Part shown: positions 40,113 through 43,448 of the stretch, in pieces
Layout: the number at the start of each line of letters is the position of its first letter
Position numbering within the stretch: the stretch's first letter is position 1
Origin: an uncultured Acetatifactor sp.
GTDB lineage: Bacteria; Bacillota; Clostridia; Lachnospirales; Lachnospiraceae
Length of the DNA: 43,448 bases
Assembly (NCBI GenBank): GCA_934436245.1
Contig: CAKSAM010000023.1
Span: 1 to 43,448, forward strand
Reading direction: 5' to 3'
Program-made: the position numbers and the translations under genes
The notes under the pieces: generated by a model
Seen by the model: the letters and a program-made list of their open reading frames with translations, nothing else
Databases searched by the model: none
Told to the model about the DNA's origin: nothing

Positions 40113-41714
40113 ATGAAACTTGTGTTTGTGGGGGCAGACCATGAAGTAACCGGAAGCTGCCATTATCTGGAGGTTGCCGGGAAACATATTTTAGTGGATT
40201 ACGGTATGGAGCAGGGCATCAATGTATTTGAAAATGTGCCGCTGCCGGTGGCGGAATCCATGATCGATTATGTGTTTCTGACCCATGCCCATGTGGATCA
40301 TTCGGGACTTCTGCCACTTCTGTATGCCAGAGGCTTCAGGGGACAGATCTATACCACGGATGCTACGGCGGATCTGTGCAGCATTATGCTACGTGACTGT
40401 GCACATATCCAAACCGCCGAAGCGGAATGGAAGAATCGTAAGGCAAAACGTTCTGCGAACAATGCAGTGGTGGAGCCGCTGTATACCATGGAGGATGCAG
40501 ATGGTGTGATCCGCCGGTTCGTTCCCTGCCATTACAATACGATCGTGGAAGTATGCGAGGGAGTAAAAATCCGTTTTACGGATATCGGACATCTGCTGGG
40601 TTCTGCCAGCATCGAAGTCTGGCTGACGGAGGACGGCAATACGAAAAAAATCGTATTTTCCGGCGATATCGGCAACAAGCACCAGCCGTTACTTAAGGAT
40701 CCGACACCCACGAAGGAAGCGGATTATGTCGTGATGGAGTCTACCTACGGTGACAGACTACATCCGAAGGATAAGCTGGATTATGTGGCGGAACTGACGA
40801 AAGTATTGCAGGAGACCTTGGACCGGGGCGGTAACGTGGTGATCCCGTCTTTTGCTGTGGGCCGTACTCAGGAGATCCTGTATTTCCTGCGTAAGATCAA
40901 GGTAGGACGCCTGGTAAAGGGACATGAAGATTTCCCGGTGTATGTGGATAGTCCCATGGCGGTAGAGGCTACCGGCGTATTCCAGGAGAATAGGTGGGAG
41001 TGCTTCGATGACGAGGCTATGGAATTCGTAAAAGAGGGCATTAATCCCATTGCTTTTTCCGGATTAAAGCTGTCTATTACCAGTGAGGAATCCAAAGCCA
41101 TCAACTTTGACGAGACACCTAAGGTCATTATCTCTGCATCCGGTATGTGCGATGCAGGACGTATCCGCCATCATCTGAAGCATAATCTGTGGAGACCGGA
41201 GTGTACGATCCTGTTCGTCGGCTATCAGTCGGTGGGAACACTGGGCCGGGCACTGGTGGAGGGTGCCGACGAGGTGAAGCTGTTCGGTGAGACAGTTTCG
41301 GTGCGTGCCGAGATCCGGAAAATGACGGGGCTGAGCGGTCATGCGGATAAGGAGGGTCTGATCGACTGGATACAGGCCTTTGAAGAAAAGCCGAAGAAGG
41401 TGTTCGTGGTACATGGAGAGGACAGCGTATGTACCGGATTTGCCGAATGCCTGAAGATCGAGTACGGGCAGAGAGCCTATGCTCCTTACAGCGGTACGGA
41501 GTTCGACCTTGCGAACAATAAGTTTGCTTATGAGGCAGCCCCTGTTGCTGTGAAGAAAAAAGCGAAGCCTGCCACCGGAGTTTTCGAGAGACTGCTTGCT
41601 TCTGCCAGACGTCTGCTGGCACTGGTTACTAAGAGCGAGGGTGTCATGACCAACAAGGATATGGCGAAGTTCGCCGATCAGATCAATTCTCTGTGCGACA
41701 AGTGGGAGATATAA
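40113..41714 (+). CDS. Metallo-beta-lactamase/beta-CASP RNase-like protein
   Basis: A 533-residue member of the RNA-processing beta-CASP group (COG1236, CPSF73-like). The zinc motif 2 THAHVDHSG has His58, His60, Asp62 and His63. Further sites are in TDIGHLLGSASIE, VFSGDIGNK, ISASGMCDAGRIRHH and LSGHADKEGL, and the C-terminal VVHGED supplies the last His. The beta-CASP cap covers about residues 195-400. A C-terminal extension of about 60 residues (Lys/Ala-rich, then helical) is beyond the usual core. GGAGGTAG precedes the ATG. Such proteins cut RNA endonucleolytically and/or 5'-3'; the target is unknown. Confidence 0.92.
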   Translation: MKLVFVGADHEVTGSCHYLEVAGKHILVDYGMEQGINVFENVPLPVAESMIDYVFLTHAHVDHSGLLPLLYARGFRGQIYTTDATADLCSIMLRDCAHIQTAEAEWKNRKAKRSANNAVVEPLYTMEDADGVIRRFVPCHYNTIVEVCEGVKIRFTDIGHLLGSASIEVWLTEDGNTKKIVFSGDIGNKHQPLLKDPTPTKEADYVVMESTYGDRLHPKDKLDYVAELTKVLQETLDRGGNVVIPSFAVGRTQEILYFLRKIKVGRLVKGHEDFPVYVDSPMAVEATGVFQENRWECFDDEAMEFVKEGINPIAFSGLKLSITSEESKAINFDETPKVIISASGMCDAGRIRHHLKHNLWRPECTILFVGYQSVGTLGRALVEGADEVKLFGETVSVRAEIRKMTGLSGHADKEGLIDWIQAFEEKPKKVFVVHGEDSVCTGFAECLKIEYGQRAYAPYSGTEFDLANNKFAYEAAPVAVKKKAKPATGVFERLLASARRLLALVTKSEGVMTNKDMAKFADQINSLCDKWEI

Positions 41715-41723
41715 GGTGCATCC

Positions 41724-41768
41724 ATAGGAAGTATTTCTGACTGCTTGCAGGCGGGAAATACTTCCTAT
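41724..41768 (+). terminator. Terminator after the beta-CASP gene
   Basis: ATAGGAAGTATTTC (41724-41737) pairs perfectly with GAAATACTTCCTAT (41755-41768), a 14-bp stem with a 17-nt loop, 9 bp after the stop. A weaker hairpin (GTAT..GGAC-GATA-GTCC..ATAC, 41790-41815) follows in the leader of thyA. Confidence 0.75.
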
Positions 41769-41826
41769 GAGAGGCACAAACAACCCTGAGTATGTAGGAC
41801 GATAGTCCGGAATACGAAGGGGGGAC

Positions 41827-41856
41827 GATTTCGAGAGTGCGTAGCACGGAGAAATC
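41827..41856 (+). promoter_or_regulatory. Repeated 30-nt hairpin upstream of thyA
   Basis: GATTTCGAGAGTGC-GTA-GCACGGAGAAATC folds as GATTTC/GAAATC and GTGC/GCAC with a small internal loop. A near-identical copy lies at 42740-42769, upstream of folA. This copy ends 36 nt before the thyA ATG. ATTATAGACAG just after it could contain a -10 hexamer. Confidence 0.65.
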
Positions 41857-41892
41857 GGTTATTATAGACAGAATTAGAAATAAGGAGACAAC

Positions 41893-42741
41893 ATGAGTTT
41901 AGCTGATCATATTTTTATCAATATGTGCAATGATATTCTGACGAATGGCACCAGTACGGAAGGGGAGAAGGTGCGGCCACACTGGCCGGACGGCACCCCT
42001 GCCTACACCATTAAAAAGTTCGGTGTGGTGAACCGGTACGATCTGTCGAAGGAGTTCCCAATCCTGACCTTACGCCGGACGGCATTGAAATCAGCTACAG
42101 ATGAGATGCTGTGGATCTGGCAGCGCAAATCCAATAACATTCATGACCTGAACAGTCATGTCTGGGATGAGTGGGCAGATGAAAACGGTTCTATCGGTAA
42201 GGCATACGGCTATCAGATGCAGGTGAAGCATCAGTATAAGGAAGGCATGATGGATCAGGTGGACCGTGTGATCTACGATTTGAAGAATAATCCCTTCAGC
42301 CGCCGGATCATGACCAATATCTATGTGCATCAGGATCTGCATGAGATGAACCTGTATCCCTGCGCCTACAGCATGACCTTTAATGTGACCCAGAAAAAGG
42401 GAGAGGACAGGCTGACATTGAATGCTATTTTAAACCAGCGTTCTCAGGACGTACTGGCAGCCAATAACTGGAATGTGGTACAGTATGCGGTGTTGGTGCA
42501 TATGCTGGCACAGGTCTGCGATATGAACGTGGGCGAGCTGGTGCATGTCATTGCGGATGCCCATATCTATGACCGCCACGTGGATGCCATTAAGGAACTC
42601 ATCAGCAGAGAACCCTTCCCGGCACCGAAGTTCTGGCTGAACCCGGAGATCAAGGATTTCTATCAGTTCACACCGGATGATGTGAAGCTGGAAGGTTACC
42701 AGACAGGCGAACAGATCAAAGATATTCCCATAGCAATCTGA
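41893..42741 (+). CDS. thyA: Thymidylate synthase
   Basis: A 282-residue enzyme that methylates dUMP to dTMP with methylene-tetrahydrofolate, giving dihydrofolate. Phosphate-binding Arg137-Arg138 are in PFSRRIM. The catalytic Cys157 is in NLYPCAYSMTFNV. Further conserved sites are RSQDVLAANNWNVVQYAVLV and AHIYDRHVD. The pattern is closer to the longer Bacillus ThyA group (PC[VA]Y) than to E. coli (PCHAF). AAGGAG precedes the ATG. folA follows after 49 bp and recycles the dihydrofolate, so the pair is a functional operon. Both genes carry the same hairpin in their upstream region. Confidence 0.96.
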   Translation: MSLADHIFINMCNDILTNGTSTEGEKVRPHWPDGTPAYTIKKFGVVNRYDLSKEFPILTLRRTALKSATDEMLWIWQRKSNNIHDLNSHVWDEWADENGSIGKAYGYQMQVKHQYKEGMMDQVDRVIYDLKNNPFSRRIMTNIYVHQDLHEMNLYPCAYSMTFNVTQKKGEDRLTLNAILNQRSQDVLAANNWNVVQYAVLVHMLAQVCDMNVGELVHVIADAHIYDRHVDAIKELISREPFPAPKFWLNPEIKDFYQFTPDDVKLEGYQTGEQIKDIPIAI

Positions 42742-42769
42742 TTTCGAGAGTGCAAGGCACGAAGAAATC
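42740..42769 (+). promoter_or_regulatory. Repeated 30-nt hairpin between thyA and folA
   Basis: GATTTCGAGAGTGC-AAG-GCACGAAGAAATC, the second copy of the 41827-41856 hairpin. The loop differs (GTA to AAG) and one base differs in the right arm; the stem pairs are kept. It begins inside the thyA stop codon and ends 21 nt before the folA ATG, just ahead of the AAGGAGG site. Confidence 0.7.
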
Positions 42770-42790
42770 GATTATTCTAAGGAGGACAAC

Positions 42791-43285
42791 ATGAACTTAA
42801 TCGTAGCAGTAGACAGTAACTGGGCGATCGGCAGCAAGAACGAACTGCTGATCCGTATCCCCAACGATCATAAGCATTTCAGGGAGGAGACCACGGGAAA
42901 AGTGGTGGTATTGGGACGTAAGACTTTAGAGACGTTTCCCCAGGGAATGCCTTTAAAGAACCGTATCAACATCATCTTATCCAAAGATCCGAATTATCAG
43001 GTGAAGGATGCCATCGTGGTACACTCCATCGACGAGCTTCTGGAAGAACTGAAAAAATATGACGAGGAAAGCATCTACATCATCGGCGGCGAGAGCATCT
43101 ATCGTCAGATGCTGCCCTATTGCGATGTGGCCCATGTGACGAAGATCGATCATGCTTACGAGGCAGATGCTTATTTCCCGGATCTGGACAGCGATCCCGA
43201 GTGGGAGATCACTGCTGACAGTGACGAACAGGTCTATTTTGATATTACTTACCAGTTCTTGAAATATGAGCGGAAAAAGTCTTAA
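42791..43285 (+). CDS. folA: Dihydrofolate reductase
   Basis: A 164-residue NADPH-dependent enzyme that reduces dihydrofolate to tetrahydrofolate. Family features are MNLIVAVDSNWAIG at the start, the acidic substrate contact in RIPNDHKHFREET, VVVLGRKTLETFP, the NADPH loop IYIIGGESIYRQMLP, and VTKIDHAYEADAYFP. The length is normal for chromosomal bacterial DHFR. AAGGAGG lies 7 bp before the ATG. It is co-directional with thyA, whose product it recycles. Nothing suggests a plasmid-type resistant variant. Confidence 0.96.
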   Translation: MNLIVAVDSNWAIGSKNELLIRIPNDHKHFREETTGKVVVLGRKTLETFPQGMPLKNRINIILSKDPNYQVKDAIVVHSIDELLEELKKYDEESIYIIGGESIYRQMLPYCDVAHVTKIDHAYEADAYFPDLDSDPEWEITADSDEQVYFDITYQFLKYERKKS

Positions 43286-43389
43286 ATGCAATGACAGATA
43301 TGTAGTGATTTTAATCTGAAAAAACTGTGAAAAGAAGAAAAACGACACATTTTCGCTGAAAAAATCACTGAAAAGCATAAATGTGTATA

Positions 43390-43418
43390 TTGACTTTTAT
43401 TACAAATGGTATAATAAT
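43390..43418 (+). promoter_or_regulatory. Promoter for a gene beyond the window edge
   Basis: TTGACT (43390-43395) is followed by TATAAT (43410-43415) at a short 14-bp spacing, or by TAATAA (43412-43417) at 16 bp. The 104 bp between folA and this site are A-rich, and I see no terminator with a T-run in them. Confidence 0.5.
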
Positions 43419-43448
43419 GAAAATCAATAAATTCTGTTAAGAGAAATC

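Noticed and set aside
42791..43285. Acquired trimethoprim-resistance DHFR
   Set aside because: It is in a chromosomal thyA-folA operon with matching signals and no adjacent mobile element or integron.

Overview
The window looks like chromosome from an anaerobic, low-to-mid GC Firmicute of the class Clostridia, most likely Lachnospiraceae. The signs are strong AGGAGG-type ribosome-binding sites, TTGACA/TATAAT promoters, a hisS-aspS pair, families I associate with Lachnospiraceae (proteins starting MAVTG, DUF6033-like and DUF6061-like), and Clostridia-type lipoproteins with S-layer-homology-like repeats. The family assignment is inferred from gene content; I could not run a database search.

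Layout. 0-4.1 kb is a decayed accessory region: two intact MAVTG proteins, a DUF6033-like C-terminal fragment, a broken aldo/keto reductase, the first 42 codons of a UvrA-like ATPase, a DUF6061-like small gene, a repeat cluster that resembles a recombinase attachment site, and the tail of an iron-dependent alcohol dehydrogenase. 4.1-5.7 kb is a leftward Dabb + YkvI-type transporter operon with a clear promoter and a palindrome in its leader. 5.8-10.3 kb runs rightward: a GNAT acetyltransferase, a large calpain-like cysteine protease, and a secreted SH3b-NlpC/P60 cell-wall hydrolase. A CapA-like phosphatase converges on the last of these and overlaps it by 11 bp. 11.7-15.0 kb is a polar amino-acid ABC importer whose binding protein resembles the cysteine-binding CjaA. 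15.1-19.4 kb is a three-gene operon of GT-C-like membrane proteins. 19.4-20.6 kb is a two-subunit chromate (CHR) transporter. 20.7-23.8 kb is hisS-aspS. 23.9-28.2 kb holds a 4'-phosphopantetheinyl transferase and a heterodimeric ABC exporter.

28.2-29.1 kb has no protein gene. It holds phased A-tracts, a near-consensus promoter, about 360 bases of A-rich, T-poor sequence ending in a hairpin (a candidate non-coding RNA), and a 176-bp element with 16-bp terminal inverted repeats. 29.1-34.4 kb encodes cell-surface proteins: a membrane-anchored GH3 protein that has lost its catalytic residues, two tandem SLH-like lipoproteins, and a short lipoprotein with a related leader. 34.4-35.3 kb is hairpin- and repeat-rich and ends in a tRNA-Gly(GCC) gene on the minus strand. 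35.4-43.3 kb carries a membrane acyltransferase, a TPR-GGDEF diguanylate cyclase, a homodimeric-type ABC exporter, a beta-CASP RNase-like protein, and thyA-folA. thyA and folA are each preceded by a copy of the same 30-nt hairpin.

The observations most worth following up are the A-rich transcript candidate at 28.48-28.84 kb, the attachment-site-like array at 3.25-3.32 kb, the duplicated hairpin before thyA and folA, the dispersed inverted-repeat element (12.8 and 28.9 kb), the calpain-like protein, and the GH3 pseudoenzyme.
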